Part shown: one piece after another, positions 7,380-13,748 of the stretch
Layout of the letters: every line of letters starts with the position of its first letter
Position numbering within the stretch: position 1 is the stretch's first letter
DNA from: an uncultured Flavobacteriaceae bacterium
Lineage (GTDB): Bacteria; Bacteroidota; Bacteroidia; Flavobacteriales; Flavobacteriaceae
Assembly (NCBI GenBank): GCA_913052425.1
Contig: CAJXEG010000016.1
Coordinates: 1-14,253, forward strand
Direction: 5' to 3'
Length of the DNA: 14,253 nucleotides
Translations under genes and position numbers: made by a program
Notes under the pieces: model-generated
Databases searched by the model: none
What the model saw: the letters and a program-made list of their open reading frames with translations, nothing else
Told to the model about the DNA's origin: nothing

Positions 7380-8309
7380 ATGAAAATGAAAAAATTAGCA
7401 TTGTTAACATTGAGTCTCGGTGTGTTCACTTCTTGTTCCGAAGACGTAGTAAGTGGTTTCTCAGAAAATCTCAGTACGACTACTGTTGTGGAAACCATCA
7501 ATTCCATTGCCTTTGAGGAGGACATCGACGACTTAGTTTCAGAAAGCTTTGATTTAAGTTCCAATGCGATGAGTGCTCGATCCGCTGATGCAGACTCAGA
7601 CAAAGGTCCCAAAAGATTTAAAGGAGATAAATACGGGGACTGTGCAACCGTGGTTGTAGATGAAGAGAATAATACCAAGACCATTGCTTTCTCCGAAGAA
7701 TGTGAGGGAAAACGTGGCCAGACCCGAAGTGGAACCATGATTGTTACTTACTCAGAAACTCAGGGAGAAACCGGAAGTTTTAGACAAGTCACCTATGATG
7801 ACTTTTATCTCAACGGGGTTAAAATCGAAGGAACCCGCAGAACCGAAATCATATCCATAGACGAAAACGGTAGTAAAACCATGCGAACAACTGTAACCGA
7901 TGGAAAAATGATTTACGAAGACGGTACTTTTAAAACCAAAAGTGCTGATATGACCCGTTACACTCACGTGGAAAACGATAAGAAGCAATACAGCACGCTC
8001 AGTGGAAGTAAATCCGGAGTCAGTACTGAAGGGGTTAGCTTTTCCATGGAAATCACTACTCCCATCAAATTTGTTTACGACTGTTTTGGTGAAGGACAAA
8101 GAAAAAGAGGAAAAGTCCCGGTAGAAGGAATTAAGGTCACCGACGATGGGGAGCAAATCATCACCACCGATTTTGGAGACGGAACCTGTGATACACTTGT
8201 AGAAATTTCCAAAGATGGAGAGGTTGAAACGGTGGATCTGAAAGATATCAAAAGGAAAGACCGCTTTAAAAACTTATTGAAAAAGAAAAAGAAAAATAAT
8301 AAGAAATAG
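7380..8309 (+). CDS. lipoprotein of unknown function with lysine-rich tail
   Basis: The ATG at 7380 gives 309 residues; it is preferred over the ATG at 7353 because the KMKK n-region, hydrophobic stretch and lipobox (VFTSC, Cys19) then form a normal lipoprotein signal. The mature protein has a polar linker (about 20-80), then a region rich in T, G and charged residues that looks like beta-sheet, with repeated short strands (GTMIVTYSE, FRQVTYDDFYLNG, SADMTRYTHV). Four scattered cysteines follow the linker (CATVV, EECEG, DCFGE, GTCDT) and could pair as disulfides. The last 21 residues are strongly basic and end KKKKKNNKK. I do not recognise the family. Its position 85 nt before the sigma factor gene, in the same direction, suggests a link with the ECF cassette as target or sensor, but no motif proves this. 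Confidence 0.75.
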   Translation: MKMKKLALLTLSLGVFTSCSEDVVSGFSENLSTTTVVETINSIAFEEDIDDLVSESFDLSSNAMSARSADADSDKGPKRFKGDKYGDCATVVVDEENNTKTIAFSEECEGKRGQTRSGTMIVTYSETQGETGSFRQVTYDDFYLNGVKIEGTRRTEIISIDENGSKTMRTTVTDGKMIYEDGTFKTKSADMTRYTHVENDKKQYSTLSGSKSGVSTEGVSFSMEITTPIKFVYDCFGEGQRKRGKVPVEGIKVTDDGEQIITTDFGDGTCDTLVEISKDGEVETVDLKDIKRKDRFKNLLKKKKKNNKK

Positions 8310-8351
8310 GCTTTGTTCGTAATTATCTGTCAATATTCCGGTCCAATTCCT

Positions 8352-8368
8352 TCGATAAAACTTATCTT
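8352..8368 (+). promoter_or_regulatory. 17-nt element, copy 2 (upstream of sigma factor gene)
   Basis: TCGATAAAACTTATCTT differs from the copy at 7281-7297 at three positions. It lies 26 nt before the sigma factor start. As an ECF -35 it would place the -10 over the ribosome binding site, which is a problem, so an operator or chance similarity is also possible. Confidence 0.3.
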
Positions 8369-8381
8369 AGGGATTGGATTT

Positions 8382-8387
8382 AAGGAG
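8382..8387 (+). promoter_or_regulatory. Shine-Dalgarno AAGGAG deciding a TTG start
   Basis: AAGGAG lies 7 nt before the TTG at 8395. It is the only clear SD in the window and supports the TTG start over the ATG at 8416. Translation of the sigma factor may thus be set differently from its SD-less neighbours. Confidence 0.6.
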
Positions 8388-8394
8388 TTAAAAG

Positions 8395-8880
8395 TTGACG
8401 GCCAAAGATTTTAAAATGATTTATGATACGCACTTTGACGACCTCAGACGCTACCTCATCTACCGATCGGGGGATCAGGATTTGTCTGGAGACATTGCTC
8501 AAAATGTATTCATGAAGGTTTGGACCAAAAAAATAGAGATTGCCTCAGGCAATATCAAAAGCCTGCTCTTTAAAATGGCCACCGAAGAGTTCATCAGCCA
8601 CATCCGAAGAAAAAAAGTAGAAAAAGAGTATACTGAAAGTATAGATTTGAGATTGATCCGGGAGCCAGACAACAATGATGATCTTTTGGAAAAAAAAGTA
8701 CTATTTCAAAAAGCCTTAAACCAATTGCCGGAGAAACAAAAAACAGCCTTGTTGATGAACAAGATCCAAGGCCTAACTTACAAAGAAATTGCAGAAGTAT
8801 TAAATTTGTCACAAAAAGCGATTGAAAAGCGAATAGGTTTGGCTTTAAAGGCATTGAAACAAAACCTCAATCAAAGATGA
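8395..8880 (+). CDS. ECF-type RNA polymerase sigma factor
   Basis: The 161-residue sigma-70 family protein of extracytoplasmic-function type has region 2 (about 8-72: YDTHFDDLRRYLIYRSGD, then DIAQNVFMKVW) and region 4 (about 104-156: KALNQLPEKQKTALLMNKIQGLTYKEIAEVLNLS, helix-turn-helix 127-153). Regions 1 and 3 are absent, as expected. It should direct RNA polymerase to a small set of envelope genes. TTG at 8395 is chosen because AAGGAG precedes it; starting at the ATG at 8416 would remove seven residues just before region 2. The stop overlaps the next gene in ATGA, so the partner is translationally coupled. Within the coding sequence is an A8 run (8690-8697). The ECF group cannot be assigned by eye. 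Confidence 0.9.
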   Translation: MTAKDFKMIYDTHFDDLRRYLIYRSGDQDLSGDIAQNVFMKVWTKKIEIASGNIKSLLFKMATEEFISHIRRKKVEKEYTESIDLRLIREPDNNDDLLEKKVLFQKALNQLPEKQKTALLMNKIQGLTYKEIAEVLNLSQKAIEKRIGLALKALKQNLNQR

Positions 8881-9266
8881 GTAAAAAAGAACAGTTTACG
8901 GATGGAGAGATCGACGATTTTTTTTCTAAAGTGGAAATTCCATTAGAAAAAGACAAGGATCACATTTGGTCTGAAAAGTTTGAATCTTTGGTCAAAGACG
9001 ATGTCGTCTCGTCCTCAAAAAAAATCCCTATTTTTCGTTTGTATTGGCAATATGGGATCGCAGCTTCTTTTGCCATACTCCTGGCCGCTACCTTCTATTT
9101 CGATTCCCAAAATACTGTTTCACAAGAAGCCAAGCTGGTCGAAACCGTAGAGGATTCTGAACAAGACCTGCTGGCAGATCAAACCATCATCGAATCCCTG
9201 TTTGTGGAGGATAACGAATTTGATGAATGGTTTGAAGAACAATATGTTTTGAGTTCAGTCAATTAA
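8877..9266 (+). CDS. one-TM anti-sigma-factor-like protein
   Basis: The 129-residue protein is coupled to the sigma factor gene by a 4-base ATGA overlap. The layout is an N-terminal cytoplasmic part (1 to about 55) with amphipathic stretches (DGEIDDFFSKVE, HIWSEKFESL) that could hold the sigma factor, one transmembrane helix (about 58-75, YGIAASFAILLAATFYF), and a periplasmic tail of about 54 residues. The tail is very acidic (VETVEDSEQDLLAD and EDNEFDEWFEEQ). There is no HxxxCxxC, so it is not a zinc-binding anti-sigma factor. The call rests on position, topology and size; no conserved family motif was recognised. The acidic tail contrasts with the very basic secreted protein encoded 2 nt downstream, suggesting they bind each other. 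The reading frame contains a T8 run near its start (8918-8925). Confidence 0.65.
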   Translation: MSKKEQFTDGEIDDFFSKVEIPLEKDKDHIWSEKFESLVKDDVVSSSKKIPIFRLYWQYGIAASFAILLAATFYFDSQNTVSQEAKLVETVEDSEQDLLADQTIIESLFVEDNEFDEWFEEQYVLSSVN

Positions 9267-9268
9267 AA

Positions 9269-9769
9269 ATGAAAAAAAGTAAAACTATATATGCCCTGTT
9301 GTTGTTCACCACTCTGTGGTTTAGTGGTTTGGTGGCTCAGGACAATGTTCCTCAAAAAATATACACCCCCAGGCAATTGGAAATGATCGAATCCCAAAGG
9401 GAGTTGGTAAAACAAAACAGAGAAGCCTTCAGAGGTTCGCTGTCTGAGGAACAAAAAAACCTGCTCAAGGACAATTCACTTTCCATGAAAGAAAGGCAGC
9501 AGGCGCTCATGAAAACACTTACTGACACCCAGAAAGAGGTGCTCAAAGGCAATCGTGAGTCTCTGAAAAAACTAAAGGATGCCTTTTCCAAGTCCCTTAC
9601 CGAAAAACAAAAAACTGCACTAAAGCTGCGCAAGAAAAACATCAAAGAGCGCAGGGAAAAAATCAAAGACTACAAGTCCGGCTTCGATGGCCGTAGAGAA
9701 AAGTTAAAGGAAAAGAAACAAAACGTAAAGCAACGGGTTAAGAAAATCAAACCCAAACCCAAACAATAG
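9269..9769 (+). CDS. secreted LTxxQ-repeat protein, putative sensor of the sigma/anti-sigma pair
   Basis: The 166-residue protein has a Sec signal peptide (cut probably after LVA-QD, about residue 23). It is then almost entirely four tandem repeats of exactly 26 residues: 31-56, 57-82, 83-108 and 109-134. Each starts with a version of the LTxxQ motif typical of CpxP/Spy periplasmic proteins (YTPRQ, LSEEQ, LTDTQ, LTEKQ), followed by a K/R-rich helix. The C-terminal 32 residues are basic and end KKIKPKPKQ. CpxP and Spy normally carry two such motifs; CnrX, a related helical fold, controls an ECF anti-sigma factor. By analogy it may sense envelope or misfolding stress and act on the acidic tail of the preceding protein. 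Only 2 nt separate it from that gene's stop. A structural or chaperone role without signalling is possible. Confidence 0.6.
   Translation: MKKSKTIYALLLFTTLWFSGLVAQDNVPQKIYTPRQLEMIESQRELVKQNREAFRGSLSEEQKNLLKDNSLSMKERQQALMKTLTDTQKEVLKGNRESLKKLKDAFSKSLTEKQKTALKLRKKNIKERREKIKDYKSGFDGRREKLKEKKQNVKQRVKKIKPKPKQ
9359..9670 (+). repeat. four tandem 26-residue (78-bp) repeats inside the sensor-like gene
   Basis: The units start at 9359, 9437, 9515 and 9593. Alignment of the translated units needs no gaps: an LTxxQ-type motif at repeat positions 2-6, a leucine or isoleucine near position 10, and basic residues at 18-26. DNA identity between units is low, so the duplication is old or kept by selection on the protein. 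Confidence 0.7.
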
Positions 9770-9789
9770 GTTTTTAATCTATTGGTTTG
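9760..9789 (+). terminator. hairpin overlapping the sensor stop codon (weak terminator or attenuator)
   Basis: CAAACAATAG (9760-9769, containing the TAG stop) pairs with CTATTGGTTTG (9779-9789), with one bulged base and a 9-nt loop. A T-rich but interrupted stretch follows. It may partly uncouple the barrel gene from the upstream signalling genes, or stabilise the upstream mRNA. Confidence 0.35.
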
Positions 9790-9819
9790 ATCTTCAATTT
9801 TCTCCTTTTACTATATTTA
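9786..9819 (+). promoter_or_regulatory. possible promoter of the beta-barrel gene
   Basis: TTTG (9786-9789) and TATATTTA (9812-9819, one mismatch to TAnnTTTG) are 22 bp apart, slightly long compared with the usual 19-20. The box lies just before the ATG at 9824, so the leader would be minimal or absent. Confidence 0.25.
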
Positions 9820-9823
9820 GTCG

Positions 9824-10663
9824 ATGAAAAAGTTCCTCTTTGTCGGCTTTTTTTTGGTACACCTTTATATTTTTTCGCAAACCGAAGAAGAAGACGCCAT
9901 TCTGGACAGCGTCATGGACGAATTCTTCTCTACCGACAGTTTATTGGTAGACCTCTCCAAAGCCAGCTATTTGTACACTACTTTTTCATTTGATGAAAGC
10001 GTATTTTTTGCCGGACGGGATTTTGACATTAAGCAGTTTGGTTTTACACCCAGCATCAGTTATATGCGGGGGCAAAACTTTTTTATCAGTTTGGGCTCGG
10101 CCTATTTCAGTGAACTCGATCCCAAGTGGGATTTTGTCTCCATCAGCAACGGATATTCTGTTTTTTTGGACTCAAAGGAGCGATTGAGTTTGACCGGGAT
10201 CTACAGCCGTATCTTTTTTACTGCCAATGCCGACGAACTCAATCCCAATAGACTTTCGGCTGCTTTGGCCTTCCGCAAAAACAGTTTCAGACTGCGATGC
10301 GCTACAGGATACCTTTTTGGAGGATCAACCGCTTTTTATACTTCCCTCACCAGCAGTTATGATATTTCAATTTTTGAAACCGATAAGTGGGAAATGTCCT
10401 TCAACCCTCAATTGAGTTTTTTGATGAGTGAACAAACCACTAGCGAACAAATTGCCTCCGGGTTTTTAAATACGCAAACACTAGAGAGAGATGTGTTCGA
10501 CCTGATCAACACCGAAATCAGCATCCCCATTGATTTGGACAAAGGAAATTGGGATTTTCAATTGTCCTATAACATCAATTTACCCAAAGCTTTGGCCAAT
10601 GAGAGTAACCTGAGTACATCAGGCTATCTCTCTTTTTCGGTAGGGTATTTTTCTGCCCTCTAA
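9824..10663 (+). CDS. probable outer-membrane beta-barrel protein
   Basis: The 279-residue protein has a signal peptide (MKKFLFVGFFLVHLYIF, cut before SQ or QTEEE). An acidic segment (about 19-45) follows, and the rest consists of alternating, aromatic-rich strands with short polar turns: ASYLYTTFSF, FDIKQFGFTPSISYM, NFFISLGSAYF, RLSLTGIYSRIFF, FRLRCATGYLF, AFYTSLTSSYDISIF, WEMSFNPQLSFLM, WDFQLSYNINL, GYLSFSVGYF. The last strand ends close to the C-terminus, as in outer-membrane barrels; about 10-12 strands can be counted. No named family was recognised. It lies 54 nt after the LTxxQ-repeat gene in the same direction and is a reasonable target or partner of the ECF system, for instance the barrel whose state is monitored. 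That role is inferred from position only. Confidence 0.65.
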   Translation: MKKFLFVGFFLVHLYIFSQTEEEDAILDSVMDEFFSTDSLLVDLSKASYLYTTFSFDESVFFAGRDFDIKQFGFTPSISYMRGQNFFISLGSAYFSELDPKWDFVSISNGYSVFLDSKERLSLTGIYSRIFFTANADELNPNRLSAALAFRKNSFRLRCATGYLFGGSTAFYTSLTSSYDISIFETDKWEMSFNPQLSFLMSEQTTSEQIASGFLNTQTLERDVFDLINTEISIPIDLDKGNWDFQLSYNINLPKALANESNLSTSGYLSFSVGYFSAL

Positions 10664-10668
10664 ATTTC

Positions 10669-10701
10669 CAAGAGTTTATTATATTTAATAAAAATCTCTT
10701 G
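10669..10701 (+). promoter_or_regulatory. hairpin ending in the GTG start codon of the PhoD-like gene
   Basis: CAAGAG (10669-10674) pairs with CTCTTG (10696-10701), and TTTATT (10675-10680) pairs with AATAAA (10687-10692). A 3-nt bulge (10693-10695) and a 6-nt loop complete a 12-bp stem. It fills almost the whole 37-nt gap and its last base is the G of GTG. No T-tail follows, so it is not a typical terminator; it may limit translation initiation. Confidence 0.45.
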
Positions 10702-12314
10702 TGATTAAATTTTCCAAAACAATGGCCCCACTTTCACTGTTGATCATATTGTCATTGGGTGCTTGTGAATCTCCATCTCAAAAATACGTTCAAGCTCCTT
10801 TTTCAGCATTGGATACCTTGGCCACCAACGATTGGTGGAACCGCAAAACCAGCAAGATCATCAACATGAAAGTGCCCAGGGATCAGGTTGTCGCTTTTGG
10901 GATTTACACCACTTCAAACAATACCTTAAAGCTCTCTGCCCAGCTTTTTCCGCTCCATCCCGAGGAAACCCGAACCGTCCGACTGGAGTTATTCAAAAAC
11001 AACCAATGGGAGGAGGTACAATCCCAAGAAGTCAACGAAATAGGATGGTCTGCCTTATTTAGAATTGAAGATTGGGACATGAACCAATCTGTAAAATATA
11101 AATTATCCCATGGTCAAAATGCCAGTTTCGAGGGAACCATAAGAAAGGATCCTAAAGAAAAAAGTGAAATAACGTTAGCGGCCTTATCCTGTAACAGTAA
11201 TAAGGACAGAGGCGACAGAGAGGAATACGTAAATAACATCAATGCATTAGACCCCGACTTTGTGTTTTTTGCCGGAGATCAATCCTATGACCACAAGGAA
11301 CATACGGCCGCCTGGTTAAAGTTTGGGATGCAGTTTAGAGAAGTTTTTAGAAACCGCCCTTGTGTTACCATTCCCGACGATCACGACATAGGCCAGGGCA
11401 ATCTGTGGGGCGAAAGCGGTAAAAAATCCATGCGTAAAGACGGCAATGATGGGGGCTATTATTTTCACCCCGAATACGTCAAAATGGTAGAAAGGGCACA
11501 AACCGCTCATTTGCCGGATGCCTACCACCAAAACCCTTTGGAACAAGGTATCAAAGCCTATTTTACCAGCCTAAAAATTGGAGAGGTGGATTTTGCCATC
11601 ATAGAAGATCGAAAATTTAAGTCCGGGCCCAATGGAAAAATCCCCCGACAGGGGCCAAGGGCCGACCACATCAATGACCCCAATTACAATCCCGAGTCCA
11701 TCAATTTACCCGAATTGGTCTTGTTGGGAGAACTTCAGCATCAATTTTTGGAAGAATGGGGGAGTGATAAAAACACTGAAATGAAAGCCGTTCTATCCGC
11801 TACCGGATTTTGTGGAGGAGCCCACTTGCATGGCAAAGCAAGTAATCGCCTTCATGCAGATCTGGATTCCAACGGTTGGCCCCAGCACGGAAGAAATAAA
11901 GCCCTCGGCCTGATCCAAAAAGCCGGAGCAGTTCATATCGCCGGTGACCAACACCTGCCCACCGTAATTCATCACGGTATAAAAGCCTTTGAGGATGGCC
12001 CATGGGCTTTTGTAGTTCCTGCCATTGTCAACAACTACTACAGCAGATGGTGGTGGCCCGAAGACGAAATGCCCGGCGAAAACAACAACGAAATCCTCCC
12101 TTGGACAGGTCGCTATCTCGACGGTTTTAAAAATAAAATTACCATGCATGCCTATGCCAACCCGGATTCCAATTCCAACGGTGCAGGATTTGGTTTTGTC
12201 CGATTTAACATTGAAAAGAAGGAAGTCACTTTTGAGTGCTGGCCTAGAAACGAAGACGTTTCCCAGCCCGATGCAAAACAATTTACAGGCTGGCCCATAA
12301 CGGTTAAACTCTAA
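10701..12314 (+). CDS. PhoD-like metallophosphatase, lipoprotein
   Basis: The 537-residue protein has a lipoprotein signal (SLGAC, Cys22). The GTG start is kept because it supplies the positive n-region (IKFSK); the ATG at 10722 would leave no basic residues before the hydrophobic stretch. Residues about 30-150 form a beta-rich N-terminal domain, as in alkaline phosphatase D. The metallophosphatase core follows, with probable metal ligands in FFAGDQSYDH (Asp193), IPDDHDIG (Asp226-Asp229) and AGDQHLP (Asp416, His418), then WAFVVPAIVNNYYSRWWWP. PhoD enzymes hydrolyse phosphodi- or monoesters outside the cytoplasm, usually with Ca/Fe. Members of this branch are not well studied, so the substrate is open. 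The gene stops 8 nt before the sulfatase gene, so the two are probably one transcript. Confidence 0.85.
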   Translation: MIKFSKTMAPLSLLIILSLGACESPSQKYVQAPFSALDTLATNDWWNRKTSKIINMKVPRDQVVAFGIYTTSNNTLKLSAQLFPLHPEETRTVRLELFKNNQWEEVQSQEVNEIGWSALFRIEDWDMNQSVKYKLSHGQNASFEGTIRKDPKEKSEITLAALSCNSNKDRGDREEYVNNINALDPDFVFFAGDQSYDHKEHTAAWLKFGMQFREVFRNRPCVTIPDDHDIGQGNLWGESGKKSMRKDGNDGGYYFHPEYVKMVERAQTAHLPDAYHQNPLEQGIKAYFTSLKIGEVDFAIIEDRKFKSGPNGKIPRQGPRADHINDPNYNPESINLPELVLLGELQHQFLEEWGSDKNTEMKAVLSATGFCGGAHLHGKASNRLHADLDSNGWPQHGRNKALGLIQKAGAVHIAGDQHLPTVIHHGIKAFEDGPWAFVVPAIVNNYYSRWWWPEDEMPGENNNEILPWTGRYLDGFKNKITMHAYANPDSNSNGAGFGFVRFNIEKKEVTFECWPRNEDVSQPDAKQFTGWPITVKL

Positions 12315-12322
12315 AACTCTTG

Positions 12323-13744
12323 ATGAAGAAGCTTTATTTATTTTCATTATTCTTGTTTTTTGGCTTTTTTGCCCCCCCCCAAAAAACAGTCACCCACCCC
12401 AATGTACTTTTTATCTTGGTGGATGATTTGGGTTGGAAAGATCTGAGTTGTTATGGAAGTTCCTTTTATGAAACCCCCAACATTGACCGATTGGCCGATA
12501 TGGGCTTTCGTTTTTCACAGGCCTATTCCGCGCATCCCGTTTGCTCTCCCACTCGCGCCGCTATCATGACCGGCAAACACCCCACACGATTGAAAATCAC
12601 AGATTGGATTCCCGGTCAAAACCCCCAAAACCGAAAACTACTCGGGCCCTCCGATCTTCATGCTTTGCCATTGGAAGAGACTACCCTGGCCGAGGCCCTT
12701 CATCAACAAGGTTATAAAACATTTTTTGCCGGAAAGTGGCACCTGGGTGATGAGGGTTTTTTTCCCGAAGATCAGGGGTTTGAAATCAATAAAGGAGGGC
12801 ACCAAAAGGGCTCGCCCCCGGGGGGATATTATTCGCCCTACAAAAATCCTAAATTAGAGGATGGTCCTGAAGGAGAACATTTGACGGATCGGCTTACCGA
12901 TGAATCGATCAGATTTATTTCTCAAAATCAAGACAACCCCTTTTTACTCTTCCTCTCCTATTATACTGTTCACACCCCCATTCAAGCCCACCGAGATCAT
13001 TTGCCAAAATTTCAGGCCAAAAAGAAAACACTCAAAGACACCCTGGCCATTAAGATCAAAGATCAAGGTGGTTATACGGTACAAAATCAATACAATGCTG
13101 ATTATGCCTCCATGGTATATGCCCTGGACAAAAATGTGGGCAGATTGATCGATCAATTGGAAACCCGGGCGATGTTGGACAATACCCTTATTATTTTTAC
13201 CTCCGACAACGGTGGATTGACAACCTTGGAAAGAGTGAACCGTACTGCTCCCACAAGTGTTTTACCACTTCGAGCAGGAAAAGGATGGGTCTATGAAGGA
13301 GGGATCAAAGTTCCCCTGATCATCAAAACCCCGCATAACAAGATCGCTAAGGTCATTGACCGCCCGGCTGTCAGTATGGACTTTTATCCCACCATTTTGG
13401 AGTACGGCAATATTTCAACACAGCCCGACCAACATCGGGACGGCATAAGTCTAAAGCCACTTTTGGAGGGTAAAACCGATAAAACCCACTCCATAATGGT
13501 TTGGGATTTTCCCCACTATCACGGCAGTGGTTGGACCCCCGGGAGGGCCTTGCGTAAAGGCCCCTGGAAGCTGGTGTATTTCTTCGAAGAGGATCGTTAC
13601 GAACTCTACCAAATTGACCAAGATCCCGAAGAAAAAATCGACTTGGCCAGCCAGGAAGGAGCCAAGCTCGACGAATTGAAACAATTGTTAAACGATTGGG
13701 TTCAAGAAATTGGTGCGCAATCCCCAACAAAAAATAAGATTTAA
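12323..13744 (+). CDS. type I sulfatase (formylglycine-dependent), exported
   Basis: The ATG at 12323 gives 473 residues, normal for family S1. The signal peptide covers MKKLYLFSLFLFFGFF and is probably cut near residues 17-22. Active-site parts are visible: Asp34-Asp35 in LVDDLG, the formylglycine signature CSPTR (Cys74), GKWHLG (Lys138, His140), VHTP (His217) and SDNGG (Asp295, Asn296). It should remove sulfate esters from a carbohydrate in the periplasm or at the surface, after Cys74 is converted by an FGE- or anSME-type maturase not encoded here. Its neighbours are the PhoD-like phosphatase (8 nt upstream) and the alpha/beta hydrolase (4 nt downstream). No SusC/SusD pair is in view, so a polysaccharide utilisation locus is not proven. 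A C9A6 run (12372-12386) sits at the end of the signal peptide. The S1 subfamily and substrate cannot be read by eye. Confidence 0.9.
   Translation: MKKLYLFSLFLFFGFFAPPQKTVTHPNVLFILVDDLGWKDLSCYGSSFYETPNIDRLADMGFRFSQAYSAHPVCSPTRAAIMTGKHPTRLKITDWIPGQNPQNRKLLGPSDLHALPLEETTLAEALHQQGYKTFFAGKWHLGDEGFFPEDQGFEINKGGHQKGSPPGGYYSPYKNPKLEDGPEGEHLTDRLTDESIRFISQNQDNPFLLFLSYYTVHTPIQAHRDHLPKFQAKKKTLKDTLAIKIKDQGGYTVQNQYNADYASMVYALDKNVGRLIDQLETRAMLDNTLIIFTSDNGGLTTLERVNRTAPTSVLPLRAGKGWVYEGGIKVPLIIKTPHNKIAKVIDRPAVSMDFYPTILEYGNISTQPDQHRDGISLKPLLEGKTDKTHSIMVWDFPHYHGSGWTPGRALRKGPWKLVYFFEEDRYELYQIDQDPEEKIDLASQEGAKLDELKQLLNDWVQEIGAQSPTKNKI
12372..12386 (+). repeat. C9A6 homopolymer tract in the sulfatase gene
   Basis: Nine C then six A lie in codons 17-22. 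One extra C puts the frame into TGA at about codon 35; one fewer leads to TGA at about codon 41. Either change abolishes the enzyme, so slippage here would act as an on/off switch. Confidence 0.6.
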
Positions 13745-13748
13745 GACG

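Noticed and set aside
8690..8925. A8 run in the sigma gene and T8 run in the anti-sigma-like gene as phase-variation tracts
   Set aside because: Runs of eight A or T are common in AT-rich flavobacterial coding DNA and are weaker slippage sites than poly-C; not enough to claim switching.
11793..12347. Long 184-codon open frame on the minus strand
   Set aside because: It lies antisense across the well-supported PhoD-like gene and into the sulfatase start, with no recognisable domain; a shadow frame.
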